From assembly GCF_949628215.1 (NCBI RefSeq), contig NC_134277.1, forward strand, positions 55,066,918-55,130,917: a stretch of 64,000 nt of DNA, read 5' to 3'. Positions within the stretch are counted from its first letter, which is position 1, and every line of letters starts with the position of its first letter. Of this stretch, positions 23,726 through 36,000 are shown piece by piece. This stretch comes from Phalacrocorax aristotelis. Lineage: Eukaryota; Chordata; Aves; Suliformes; Phalacrocoracidae. The notes beneath the pieces were generated by a model. It saw only the letters and a program-made list of their open reading frames with translations. It did not search any database and had not been told where the DNA came from. The position numbers were made by a program, and so were the translations under genes.

Positions 23726-24190
23726 TGTTGTGGTTTAACCCCAGCTGGCAGCTAAGCACCACACAGCCACTCACTCACTCCCCACCAGCAGCAGGTTGGG
23801 GGCAAGAGAATTGTAAGGGTAAAAGTGAGAAAATTTGTGGGTTGAGATAAGAACAGTTTAATAATTGAAATATTATAATAATAAAAATAATAATGGTAAT
23901 AAATTGTAATGAAAAGGGAAATAACAATGAAAGAGAAATAAAACCCAAGAAAGACAAGTGATGCAAATGAAAACTATTGCTCATCATCAACAAACCAATG
24001 CCCTGCCAGTCCCTGAGCAGCAACCCCCTCCCATTCCCCCTAGTTCCCACCTAGGTCCTTCCCAAGTCCTCTTCACCTACAGCACCTTCCCCAGAGAAGG
24101 GACTAGGTGAGCTCTGAGGGACTCCCATGGCCAGGGCCACTCTCCAAAGAGCTGGGACTAGGTGCTTCATATGGGCAGGAGATGTGTAAA
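23726..24190 (-). mobile_element. 5' LTR (outer boundary approximate)
   Basis: In plus orientation the LTR starts TGTTGTGGTTTAACCCC. It continues through a G+C-rich head and an AT-rich AATAAT-type part (about 23,860-23,930) to a C-rich and then G-rich outer segment. On the minus strand an ATTAAA poly(A)-signal-like word lies in the AT-rich part. The inner end is precise because similarity to the 3' remnant begins there. The outer end is placed where composition returns to that of the flank and is uncertain by 100 bases or more. Confidence 0.7.
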
Positions 24191-26375
24191 ATGGGATGGT
24201 GGATGTAAAGTCTGAACGCTTAAATTTTGCAGATCTTTACTTGATCTTTTAACTGTGTACATAGATTTGCATCCCTTAGGTACTTACAGTATAAATCAAT
24301 TCATTCTGTCATCACATCAACTTGTGTAATACCTGTATACTATAACATAGAATCTTCAGCTCACATCCAAATAAATAAACATTGACTTAATATAAATTGT
24401 TCTCTTACCATATCAGAACATTGTGTAATTAAATCATCTCACTGGTAGTGTGTACAGATGGCTTAATTTTCTGTAATACCCACTGAAGCTCAATTGACTT
24501 AAAGGGGACTACTAATCTATTTAAAGTTAAACCCACAGTGGGTAAATTTGTAGCTCAAAAAGGATTTGTCTCTGTAGTAGACCACCATTTTCTTAAGTGT
24601 TTAGGGAGAACAAAAGAATTTGCCATTTAGTATTACTAGCCAATTTAAAATAAATACAGGAAACCCCAACTCTGTGGCCATCAACAAAGTAATAAGGCTA
24701 GCAGATGATCTCACTCCTTCTTGATAATCTTTCACTGTGAAATATTTCTCTCAGACTGGAACCCAGCACTGAGGGCAAAAAGCAAAGCTTAGTCTTCTTC
24801 CAGACACTCCTGCATATTTCTACACTTTCATATCACAACAGAAGAAAAAAATAAAATAAAAAAATACATAACCAACTGAAGTGAATTACAAGCCAACACG
24901 TTGCATAAAGGTTTACAGCTTTTTTGTAAAGTGAAATTTAACATCTCCAGAACCTGTGCACTGAGTTCGTTTTCTATTGTTATTGTGTTGCAGCTTTAAA
25001 AAATTGCCAATTAAGTCAAATTAAGCTGTTGTGCAGTCGGCTTCTATAATTACTAGCAATAGTTTATGGTAGGTTCAAGCAAACAGAGGGTGCTTGGGTT
25101 TTTGTTTTTTGTTTGTCTTTTTTTCTCTCTTTTTTTTTTTCCAGAGTAGTAGTTTCTTTTTGTAGAAACAATTATCATGGCAGTGCTTCCCAGCAAAGAA
25201 AAACATAGCCTGCAGCCATCCTATATTTCATTTTCAGTCCAGCAGTTTTAGAGAGGCTTTTTGCTTTTCTAGCGAATGTACAATTAGAGGAAAACAATCC
25301 AAGGTGATGAATAAAATGTGGGGCATCATAAAGCAGGCAGAAAGGCAAACGAGGAAGAATGGAGAGGAAGCTGTGATGGTCTGGACGGCTCCTTCCTCTC
25401 ATGCTCAGACTTACAGTGGCGGTGAGTATCCGTCCTGTCATGCAGCGCTAGGACTCATATACCCCCAACCCCTGTAACAACGTTATTGCCACACCTGAAA
25501 TAAATGCAATGCAAGACCATGAATGACAGACTTGTCACAGAGGGCAAACCAAAGACACATGTATAGCATTTTCTATTTCCAGAATGTGCTGGAATGCATG
25601 TTGTTTGCAACAACAGTCCCCCCTCCTTTAAAAGAATATGGTGGAACTGAAAAGGTGAAGGGAACGGTGGCAAGGATGGTGAAGAGTAGGACATAGCTTT
25701 TGTTAGACACACTTTTTCTGTAAGATGAATGACTAAATAGACTAGGGCTCTTCTACTTTGGTGTGGGATGATGGCATGGATACATAAAGAAACATAAGAA
25801 ACCATGAGTGCCGCTGTGAAACAGGGAATGATCATCTGTTGTGTTTTCTGGTGTATGAAGCAGGACAGCAATGGCTGGTTCAAAATTAACTGAAAGAAGT
25901 ACTTGTTCACACAGACAAAGGTCTTGTGGCTAGGCTGCAGCTCTCTGTGGCAAGAGGAGTTGGAAATCCTGAGAGTCTGCATGAGTTCAAAAAAGACTGG
26001 AAAAATTCAGAGAATTTAAAAAACCCCATGACTAACCACATTAGGATCAGTAATCTGTACAGCTTTGATGGAGCTGAGACAGAGGAATGACTTCCCTAGC
26101 CTTCCTTCTCTTTAAAGCCCTGGCATCTCCAGTTTTATGTCCACTCTGCCTTTTATTCCAGCACTGGATGCCCTTGTCTAGCCTACCATGTCAAGGTGAT
26201 ATATTTACTATATTAGGCAGAACATTACATGAGCCTCAACATTGTTCAACAGAGCAGAGGGTAGTACAAAATTGTATTTTACATAAAGTGCAAATCAAAT
26301 GCAAACACTGGTAGCAAGGCATTGGTAATACCTAGACCAACACAAGTTCATAGTGCTTTATAAGACTTCACAGAA
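24191..26375. other. non-coding stretch
   Basis: AT-rich flank of the provirus. It contains a T-rich tract (25,099-25,140) and a 175-codon minus-strand open frame (25,455-25,982) with no recognisable domain, a length that chance can give. Nothing else is seen. Confidence 0.45.
25099..25140. repeat. poly(T)-rich low-complexity tract
   Basis: Forty-two bases, nearly all T with scattered G and C, ending in a pure run of T followed by CCAG. This resembles an extended pyrimidine tract or the complement of a decayed A-tail. No retroposon body is recognisable next to it. Confidence 0.8.
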
Positions 26376-26600
26376 TCTCCCAACACCTGCTGTGTTGGCA
26401 TTAAGATATTATTACACAGGCCAGCACTGGAGAAAACTCTGACATCCACAAGTAGAGAGATTAGCCTTCTTTTATAGACAGAGAAAGCAGAGCACACAGA
26501 TGTTAAGTACCTAGCCCAAAGTGATCTATCGGCATAGCCAAGACAGCAACCATCCCAGCTACCTCCCAGTCCTATGCTTAAGCCTCTTGACTGATCTGCT
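26376..26600 (+). mobile_element. MIR SINE fragment
   Basis: The order of words follows the MIR consensus: TTTTATAGACAGAGAAAGC for the TTTTACAGATGAGGAAACT box, GCACACAGATGTTAAGTA for GCACAGAGAGGTTAAGTAA, CTAGCCCAAAGTGATC for the TTGCCCAAGGTCAC box, then CCCAGTCCTATGCTTAAGCC and TTGACTGATCTGC for the tail. This is the clearest ancient SINE in the window. Assignment is from remembered consensus. Confidence 0.65.
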
Positions 26601-29315
26601 CTCCAGCCGACAAGCTCTACATGGATCTCCACACTGCACTTCCAAGCAGTGCTTGCTAAGTGACACATCCATTACCAACAAAGAGGTGCAGAGAGGGAAC
26701 GCAGCATCAGAGTCAGTGGCTGCTTTGACTTCAGCTCCAAGCAGCCTGTTCATCGCGCACCTTACAGATTTCCTGCACTATAAAGAATGAAAAATTTGTT
26801 CAAGTACTGAAAGCAAAAGCCAGTGCCAGATCGGTCAGTGCCAAGTTAGGGGCTATTTCAATGAATCTAGGTAACCTGAGTCCTCCACAAAGCGTGGGGT
26901 GCTGAGAGAACCTATAGACTAGTGCTTCCTCTGTCTCTCTGGGAGGTGAACTAAAGAAAATTGCTTCTGCCCCACAGTCCTACCATTGTCCAGGAGGATG
27001 CTTTGGCTTGCGCCTCTATGCAATGTCAGCCACAATTTGGCCTTGATGCATTGAGAGATTTGCCAAAGGATTATGAGGGTTTTTTCCTTCCCTCCAGGAT
27101 TTTTTTTTAAACTATCCTAAGAAATGTGTAACTCCAGATTAATTGCAAGGGGAAAGGGAGAGGAACAACAAGAAGTCCATTTTTATTCTCCTCGAATTAG
27201 AAACATGAATTTTCTTCCCCTCCCACTGATTCACCGCTCAGCATTCAGCTAAGATGATCACCGAAAAAGGAAAAGCAAATGAACAGTGATGTTTCTTAGG
27301 GTATGAAATACTTTACAATTAAATAAGGTGCTGCGGAGTATTGCGCTGATCACCCGTGATTGGTAGCTCTCTGCTAAGCTGCAAATGAATTCAGCACAGG
27401 ACAGCATTCCAAATTGCTCTTACAAGCTTTCCTTTATTATTTTTATTTGGTTATGCTCTGACTCTCATCCAGAATTGTACTTAATGCCCTTGTCTGAAGT
27501 TGTTGAAATGGCACCCCATGGCATAGTGTGACAGTGAAAGGATATTGCCTTTGGAAGCTGCTAATGGTCCATGAAAAGAAAACAGCAGAAAACGGGAGAG
27601 CAGTTGTTCCAAAATAATAAGAACAAAAATCTTTACATTTTTAGCTCATGGTCTTCCCATTGTCAGAGGATTGAGAATGGGCAGAACATAGTCTGCAGCT
27701 AGTGAGGAGTTGCAGATCCGGATGGGTTGCAAGTCAAAGATACAAGTAATGAAAAAATAGTGCATTATATGTAGCAAAATAATTTAATATTTTTAATCTT
27801 CCACTTGCCACTCAAAATTTGTGTTTGCTACATAACATTATCCACAAGGTAGCTTTATTCCCTGACATGGGACAGAGGGGCCAATAGTGTCATTAGGAAT
27901 AAGGAGCAAGGGTTGCAAAGGTCAGGCCAAGTTACAAAAGCTCAAAAGCTTCAGTCCCAGTAGCTCCGTCTTAGACAAAGATACTTCTGTGACCCCCAAG
28001 CACAAGGCCACACTGAAACCAAAAGGAGCTCTCTGCCCCAAATATTTTAAACTTAGGAGTACAAAACACAGCTGGGAAGTCCTAACTCCCAGTGACTTTA
28101 CTTCAGACTTACCCGCATGTTGCCTCTGCAGGAGTATTGCAGAGGTGATGCAATAATCACTTGAACAAAACAATGCCAACAGGCAAGCTACGAGCATAAC
28201 TGTGTTTTAACTAACCTGTTTGTCCTAATTCCCCCAAAGTAACACACTCCCTTACTGTTGAACACACTTGTACAAGTAAAAACAAAGAAAAGAAATTAAA
28301 GGTAACAATAACGATGGATCATTCCTTTAACAACTCTCTCCCTACTCACAAGAGCTTTTCTTCCACTCTTAAACTATTTCTGTGGTCATTAGTGCCTTAG
28401 CAGAGGCACCTGCCTTTGGATCCCACAGACCCCAACAGTAACAAGGCACTAGCCGGACCCTTTCCTGTCCTGTACCAGTCTACCAACTTACTGTGCTGCT
28501 ATAGGAAAAACAGGGAGATACCAACCTCTGTGCCACAGCACAGCAACATTAAATTGGGGTTCGTGTGTCCTAAGTTACTGTAATAACTGCCTAGCTTACA
28601 GTATATTTCATCTCAAAGTACTGCATTTTTTTCAATATAAACATTACTTAAATGACTTACTACCATAAAAGTTGCCATTTTTTCTTCCCCTCTCCAAACA
28701 ACAATATGATAAAATAATAATAATAGTAATAATAATAATGAAAAAACATCGCCCTAAGAGACAGTTATGTTTACTGTGTAGTGATTTCCCAACAGAAATT
28801 AATTCAAAACAAATTTACATTCTACATTTAAAGAAGATATAAATAATTCATGTTCTCATATCATGAGCACTCTGCATGTCATACACCGGGGTACCTGTAA
28901 TTTTTCAGTTTATCCATTTAAAATTTTCATTCAGGAACTCATTGTCATGGTTTTTTGTATTTCTATTCCATTGTGGTAATTTAATAGTCTTCAATAGAAT
29001 TATGTTCAATTAAAATCTATTCAGTTTTACCATTCCAAATCTTTTTAGCTTTTAATTTAATTGCTGTAGGCTTCAATTTTACTTATGTACTATTAACTCA
29101 CCTTGTTCATCGATTCTGCTCTTAGAAGTATGAAAAGACTAACCCCGTAAAGGCTGTGAGCTGGGGTTTCATTCCTTTTAAACAACTTCTGTATAAATAT
29201 CACTTCATCTCTTTCAGGCCAGTGATTCCCATAATCTCTGAAAGCACAGTCAGGTCCCATTGCTTTATTTTTTAGCAGCCATTCTTCTTCTGTTTACCCC
29301 GTTGTCCTCTGACAG
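26601..29315. other. non-coding stretch
   Basis: Mostly AT-rich. 28,713-28,740 is an (AAT)n-like run. No exon or transposon was identified before the candidate exon at 29,316. Confidence 0.45.
28713..28740. repeat. (AAT)n-like microsatellite
   Basis: Imperfect trinucleotide run of AAT units with one AGT interruption. Confidence 0.85.
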
Positions 29316-29437
29316 ACTGTTCCCACACCAGCACAAGGTCCTATGAGTTTCTTGTTGCCCAGCTTCTGCTCAGGATTAACATGCATGTGAGCTCCTGCAA
29401 GAACTCCCAAGTCACTGATGTGCTCAAAGCCAAGCAG
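29316..29437 (+). other. best candidate coding exon (plus strand), unidentified
   Basis: A long pyrimidine tract ending in GTTGTCCTCTGACAG provides a strong acceptor, and a consensus donor CAAGCAG/GTAAGT follows. The 122 bases between have one fully open frame (phase 1 in, phase 0 out), containing YEFLVAQLLLRIN and ending in VTDVLKAKQ. The other two frames contain stops. The peptide mixes hydrophobic and polar residues like a folded or helical segment, but I recognise no family. No neighbouring exon could be paired with certainty, so it could also be an untranslated or non-coding-RNA exon, or chance. Confidence 0.35.
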
Positions 29438-30920
29438 GTAAGTAGATGCTTTGCTGGAGAGAGCAGGAAAACACTCCACTTCTCATAGGATCAGTGACAT
29501 CGCACAGAAATGGACTTCCTTCCAGTCACTGGAGATTTGGTGTCTCAAAATAGAGAAAAGGAATGAGTGACACATGGAAAGGTAGAAAACAGTAATTCAG
29601 GATTTTCTTCTGGATTTATACAACTTTGTACACCCACAGGCATGGAAATGGTAGACCAGAAAGATCTGCATGAGTCTCTGTTGCCAAAAGCAGGTTTCCT
29701 AAGCTGTACTGATATACAAGCACTGGACTCTTACAAATGTAACACTAGAGTTGCCTGGGGAAAATTAAAAAAAAAAAAAATAAAAAAAGAGAAAAATAGC
29801 TCTGCATGTTCTATATTGGCCCTTCTCTTATCCTATGTTGCAGGTGACAACACACCACTGACACATACAGTGACGTTATCAGGTTCACACTGTTCTGTAA
29901 CTGTAACTGGTTGACATAGTTTTATAGTCCAACGTTTACAGGTGTTAACCTTTTGTCTATTTTTGTGCTACTATTACAGACTGACTAGTTCTGACTGACC
30001 TGTGTGGAGTGGTATCAGTACTGAAGTTAACTTGAAACCTCAAAAATAGATGGGCTATTTTAAATTCTCCCTTCATTATCCCAAGATAAATCACTTGCAT
30101 TTACAAACTTTCAGTTTCCTCTGCCATTGTGTTATGTCCTATCACGTTCTTCTGAATTTTCTTTTGTTGCTTGGCTGGCTTAAATGACTACAAAATCTTC
30201 TACCTGAGAGTTTATTTCCCTGTTCCCAAGTGCCAGTCAGTACTTCTCCAACTTCAAAAACTCTGAGTGCTCCTTTTCTCCTGTACTAAAAGAACTAATT
30301 TGTTTTCCTTATTTCTGACAAAAGGAACCTTTTCCATAGGCATCTCATAGACATAGACATTTTTGTCAAATAAACACTCTCTTTCATTTATGTGCAAAGA
30401 TATTTCAAAGGGTGACTATAAATAAAACCAGAAGAAAAAAATTGTTAGAAAGCACTTCCCAGTCATGTGAAACTACTAAGTTTATTGTAAAGATCTTGGA
30501 AAAGCATGCTGCAAAAACGTCTTGAATTCAATCAGGTACACAATTTACTGGAAAAAAGATTAGGTAGATACATACTGTCCAGATCTGTAACCTTGCTGTA
30601 CAGGTACTTGTTGGTCCTAGATGAGAAAGATGTGCTAGACACAATCTTTATGTGTCCTGAGGTTACAGTAGGCTTGACTCTCTTCTTCCATGTGCATGTG
30701 TACATTGTTCATCAAAAGATTAAAAATCTACCCAGCCAGTCAGATTATTATGACCAGCTTTCTGTAGTCAGTGGCTTGCTTCAGAAACCATTTACATATA
30801 AATAACCAAAGATGAAATATTCGTTAAGGTCTACAGCAGAGTCTAGACTCACACCATTGGCACTATAACAAGACTCTCCAATCCCCTCTGTTCATTGTGC
30901 TGTTGAGAAGAGACAACAGC
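29438..30920. other. non-coding stretch
   Basis: Contains an A-run (29,767-29,780, continuing A-rich to 29,795). A 99-codon plus-strand open frame (30,506-30,805) has no recognisable domain. Otherwise nothing is seen. Confidence 0.45.
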
Positions 30921-31005
30921 TCATGCCTGGATCAGATCAAATGTCCAGCTAGCAGACACCCCTGTCTCCAACCAGGGTCAGCCACGGAAGCTGTGTCATG
31001 GCCCC
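30921..31005 (+). mobile_element. ancient reptile/bird interspersed repeat fragment
   Basis: The phrase order GGATCAGATCAAATGTCCAG, then CTAGCAGACACC, then CCTGTCTCCAACCAGGGTC, then GCCAC resembles a repeat I recall from turtle, crocodile and bird sequences, which has a GGTCAGACCAAAGGTCCATC head followed by CCTGTCTCC. I cannot name the family or confirm it without a repeat library. Confidence 0.4.
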
Positions 31006-33068
31006 TCCACAAGTGGTAAGAGACCTCCATTTAGTAAGGGCAACACAGGCAAATCCTGCCAAAAAAAAAAGAATTAATTTTTGCTTCATGTGCAGTGATA
31101 TATGTATGTCTGTCCAGAACTCATCTGGCCTATGATACAGTTTTTTTCTGCAGTCAGCAGTAATGAATTCCCATTACGAATTAATGCCAGCAACATTTCA
31201 TTTTAAATATTAGAAAGACACTGAGTTGTTCAATCCCTCCACAAAGAAATGATACAAGGAACCACCAGGTGTAGTGTCCCAAAACAACTTGAACATGGGA
31301 AAGCAAAGTTTTGTGTTTTAAGTTTCAAGCAACACTGAAGTTTAGCTGAGATTTTACATGCCAAGTTTCAGCTTAAAGGGATTTTTTTTGGCTACAGTAT
31401 AAGCCCTGGAGAATAGGAAGCATTCTAGAGGAAGCATCAAATCACACTTAACTACTGTATGGCAGAGCAAGTGGCTGTGTTACAACACAATCACTCAATA
31501 AGATAATTTCTTATGTTAGCATTTTAATTAAAATAAAGAATACTTGCCTCCATCTTACACTCTACAATTCTCTCTTCAAATTACACAGACAGACAAAATG
31601 TACAAAGCAAAGAGAAAATAGGATCACAAATCCTAGCAGACTTGAAGGCATGACTCAGAAGCTTTGTGAGAAATATGGCAAATAAAACCAGAGTTAATGA
31701 TTCCATAAACATTTATTTTGAGGAAATATTAACAGCGGTCCCTAAAATGTTTCTGGGCAATAAAGGATAAATAACACCTATTATTAATGTAATGGTAAAA
31801 AATTTCATTTGCCACACATTTGCAGTACTCTAGTTAAATACATTATTAAACAGCATCTCAGTATGGATTAACACTGAACAGAAGCTCCAGATGTAGAGAT
31901 GTTTCCCTGTGGTTTTATCAGCAGCAACATGGTTGGTGCTAGCCCAATCCTGATCCCAGTGTGGACAGGGCCTTTGGCTTGCTCTGTTTGTTTTTTGGAT
32001 GAATAATAACACTTGCACAGACTTCTCACTGGGCTTGGTGCTTTGATCAAAGCACTTTCCAGTGGGCACAAAATCTGCCTCTAATGTTTGCACCTAAGCT
32101 TTCATTTTAAAGTAAATCAGTGGGGTGAGACCCTGTCAATCCAGCCTTGCATACTGCTCTCTCTAGCCAAATGGTTGCACAGATTGACCCCTACAGGGCC
32201 TTGCACCAAAAGAAAAACAGGTCTTCTCCCACCCATGCCAACAAATGGTCCAGGAACATTCTCTGCACCTCCTTCCCTCACTGGCTTCCCCTGAGCAGCA
32301 TCTTTGCTCAGTCCAAAGGCAGCAGTGGGGGAATAGACAGTTATTGGGCAGCATGCGGCAGGAGCTGATAATGTATGCCAGTCCACTTCTGACAGTAGAA
32401 AAGCTCCTGAGGAGAGACAGGGCTTTCTGCATTGACCTTCCACTTCTCCACCCAGCCATGTTGCTGTGGGGCGAGAAATGGTGTCTCACCCAGCAGGTTT
32501 CTTGAGAAAGACAAGCCATGTGGCACAGACCAGCATTGGCTGAAGATGTGGTTAAAGCCTTTTCTGCTTACTTTAGTTGAAGGTGGTCTCACTGGAACCC
32601 AGATCAGATGTGTTTTACAGAAAGGCATTGCTGATGCTATCCTGAAGGATCAGGCAGGTCCATGAAGGCTTCTTTCACTCTTTCTAATCCCCACGGCCCA
32701 CAGATGCTTAACAAATCAGCATCCTTTCACTTGGGCAGTAACACTCAGCATGGTTGACATCTGCCTCACCGCAATGGGATTTTTTATCACTGATCTCTTT
32801 GTGGTGGTAGACATGCTCTAGGTTATACGAGATCATGTCTCCCTCTAGTGACTAAATGTATTTTTGAAAGTTGTGACCCCAGCTTTAAAGACATAATTTT
32901 TAAAGGGACTGTAAAGTATGCATCTACCTACCTATCCATAGATTATACTCTCTTTTCTTTCACTCCTGTTTGTGCACCAAGGTATGAATTGGGTTTTGCT
33001 TAAAACTATCCAATTATTAACAGAGTCATAAGACTTCTCAGTAGGCATTGTGTCTCCATTATACTGTA

Positions 33069-33088
33069 TTTTTTTTTTTTAAAAAAAA
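33069..33088. repeat. T12A8 palindromic tract
   Basis: Twelve T followed directly by eight A, self-complementary over 16 bases. Low complexity and likely nucleosome-disfavouring. Confidence 0.85.
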
Positions 33089-36000
33089 GGCAGGATCTGA
33101 CCAGGAGGAATGATAGATCTTGATTAAACATTCATGCTATTTATTTTGTACTGGCAGCTAATCTTTGTCCAAATATTTAAATCCAGACAGTGATATTTAA
33201 CAGCAACTCTAGTAAAACTATCACTTGTGCTTGCTACAGATATGAGGATCACTCTTTCTTATTTGGCAAGCTAGAAGACATCTACTTATCCTCACCAACA
33301 AAGCAGTAGCCCAATTTGTTTTTAAAAGACGGAAAAAAAGGGAAAACTACATTCAAAGTTTCATCAGCTGGAGATAAGATTGGAGAGAAGATGATCAGAG
33401 AATAGGCTGGAAGCGTGAAGCTTCACAAAAGGCATGCCACGCTGGTTTCTTCTCTGGCTTACCCCCCCAGGCAATAATAGACTTCATGCTGATAATAAAA
33501 AGCAACAACACACAAAACATCAGATAGGGAGGATGTCCTGAGATTTAGAAAAGTAAAATCTTTTTATCTTTAGCCCTAGTAATACGAGGCATAGTAGAAA
33601 GTGTGGTATATACACATCAAAAAATAGAAGTGGAACATAAAGTATAAGAGAGACCAAATAATAGTGCCATGACACATGCCCAGGATGAGCACTAGGAAGC
33701 AAGGAAAGGCAACACAAGGTCTCATGTCACATTCCTCACACAGGGACAGAAGGAAACTGTAAAGAAAAATTACAACATACCTGAGCTATGCTGGGAAAAA
33801 AACATTGCAAAACAATTTTTAAAACTCTGCTGGAAGAAGTTAAAAACGCAAGATAGCACAAAGTCTACTTCAGACTCATGTTTCCACTCAAAATTTTTAA
33901 GCAATTAGAATAAATGTAATTGAAAAGGAGGTGAAATTAATATTTTTCTATATATTTTCTTTATTGAATGAGTTTCCCACACATAAAATCAATTTAATTT
34001 TACATCTGGCATCACTTTTGTTCTCATTTTTAGTGGCACTGAGCTTGCTTGAATCCACATGTAACCTGTGGGAACACTCAGAGCTTAACAATTTCAGTAT
34101 TTCTCCTGAATAGGAAACTAGGGCCTGGTTCTGCAACTGCCAATATGTTTGGCCTCAAATCTTCATAGGAACCCATGAAGTGGGAGCAAGAAATCTACCT
34201 ACCAACTCTTATCATGATCTGAGTTTCATGTTATCCTGCTTGACTCCCCTACATCTTTCACAGAAAAGAGGATAAGACAATGGGATTTAAAATCTACAGA
34301 AACTGATGAAGTTTGGAAGTAGAAATAGCACCCAGGGCTAGATGTCAAGCCTATGGGGTTCCTTAAACTATTCTTACCTAACTGCAAAAGAGACCATTAT
34401 CCTAGTATTTTATATGGTCTGAAATATTTTTAATTTTTTTTAATAGCAATAACAATCATAATAGGACTACTAGAGTCCTTGAAACTTTTCTTAAAAATTC
34501 ACTGTGGTCCTAGTCTGGTTTCAGGGATGGTTTTGTTTTTCCGTCTTAGCAAACTCTAGTTCAGCTTCTTCTCTTAGCTCTATTCTGGTCTTGCTGCAAA
34601 GGAGTAGCTAAATCTAAGTGTATGTCCCTCATCTCAGGATGTTTGTAGCTTCCTTTAGCTACAGTGTAAAAATGTGAAATAAAAGGGTGTTCTTGTTTAT
34701 TCCCCCTGAAGGAAACCATTTTGTGTAATATTTTCCTTTCAGTCACCTGCACTCCCCAATTTACTTCCACAGCTTCAAGTCACCAGCTACAGCAATATTA
34801 CGGCCATACTAGAAAAACCTGGAAAGGATAAAGAAATACAACCCGTTTACACACCTTGCAAATAATACAAACAACCACACCTGCCGCCAAAATCTAGAAG
34901 CTATTCCCGTGCTGCTCCTCAGCAAAGCAGACCACAGCTCCACCGGCTGCTTTTCTTCTACCTATAGGTGGCACTAGTTATGTTTGCAACCTCTCAGCCC
35001 ATGCTTGCCGCTATTTCTGCAGACCTTGACTGTAGCTTCTTGCCTCAATTCTTCTCCCTTGCTGTGGGTAGAGGTGTTAATCACAAACTTTAAATATATT
35101 CCGAAACAGCTTCAGACAAACTAAGCATGCATTTATAAAGCAAGAAACAAACTCTCCCGATGTCTGCCAGTTTACACACCTCCACCGCCTGGGCGTACAT
35201 CCGTGTCCTCTGCGTGTCCTCAAACGTTAAGGCCACATGGTGGCAAATACCAGTCTGAATCACACTTCCCAGGAAAGGTGGCTTTATAAATGTTAGGGTA
35301 TATTTAACATTGTTCTCCCAGACCTGCCTCTGGTGAAGAGAAGCAGCAAACCCAGCAGGATCCCATGGAAAGCAGCATCAACACACATTTCACTGAAGTT
35401 CACACAAAATGTAACAGTGCAACATCAACTATTATATGAGCTGCAGACCTTTCTAGATTTTAACCATTAAGCTAAGCCACAAATGTTTTTCCCATCACAT
35501 AATAAGTTTCAGAATCTTGGTAAAAAGACAAAAACCTGAAAAATAATGGTGTTCAAGAAGATGAATAGAAACGCCTAAGATTAAATTGTTAAAATAATTA
35601 ATGTAAATAATATTCTTATAGTTTTAATTTTTTGTTAATTTTTAACACTTTAAACTATAAATTAACTAAAACACTGTGATGAAAGCATTGGTTTGAATTA
35701 TAAAACAGTAAGCTCTTCCTGAAAATATCAAAAGGGAACATTTCAAGAATTTTTTTTTTTCCCCCAGAAATGTTTCAGATTAGATCAAAACAATCAAAAC
35801 TGATCCTTTCTAACAAGCAAGCTTTATTGTTGTTTCAATGAACCTACATTTTCCAAAGAGAAAACAAATAATTAAAATTAAAATGTCAGATTTACTTTGT
35901 GTCCTATCTATTTTTCTTATGATCTGCTAATTTTTACCCTTCAGTTGTATTCAGTTGTCTTTCATTTTGTGCTTCAGTACTTTTTTTTTTGTTTAGTTTT

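Larger units (their letters stand above)
21428..24190 (-). mobile_element. internally deleted endogenous retrovirus (minus strand)
   Basis: A provirus lies on the minus strand. The two ends are marked by related LTR termini beginning TGTT at 21,428 and 23,726 in plus orientation. A primer binding site follows the 5' LTR, then a membrane-protein frame, a gag-like frame and a protease fragment. Reverse transcriptase, integrase, envelope and most of the 3' LTR are absent: the protease runs directly into the last 86 bp of the LTR. The Lys-type primer site argues for a class II (ERVK/beta-like) element. The outer limit of the 5' LTR near 24,190 is approximate because I found no clear CA end or target-site duplication. 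The left flank reads GCCCTAG. The LTR head is of a type widely present in birds. Many stops show that it is not functional. Confidence 0.85.

Noticed and set aside
25455..25982. 175-codon minus-strand open frame
   Set aside because: No recognisable domain, no splice context and no coding-like composition; frames of this length are expected a few times by chance in 64 kb on six frames.
32088..32665. Cluster of overlapping frames on both strands
   Set aside because: Explained by higher G+C and fewer stops in all frames; no frame stands out.
34115..34275. Possible MIR or palindromic repeat starting GGGCCTGGTTCTGCAACTGC
   Set aside because: The head is suggestive, but the remaining sequence is too diverged to support a call.
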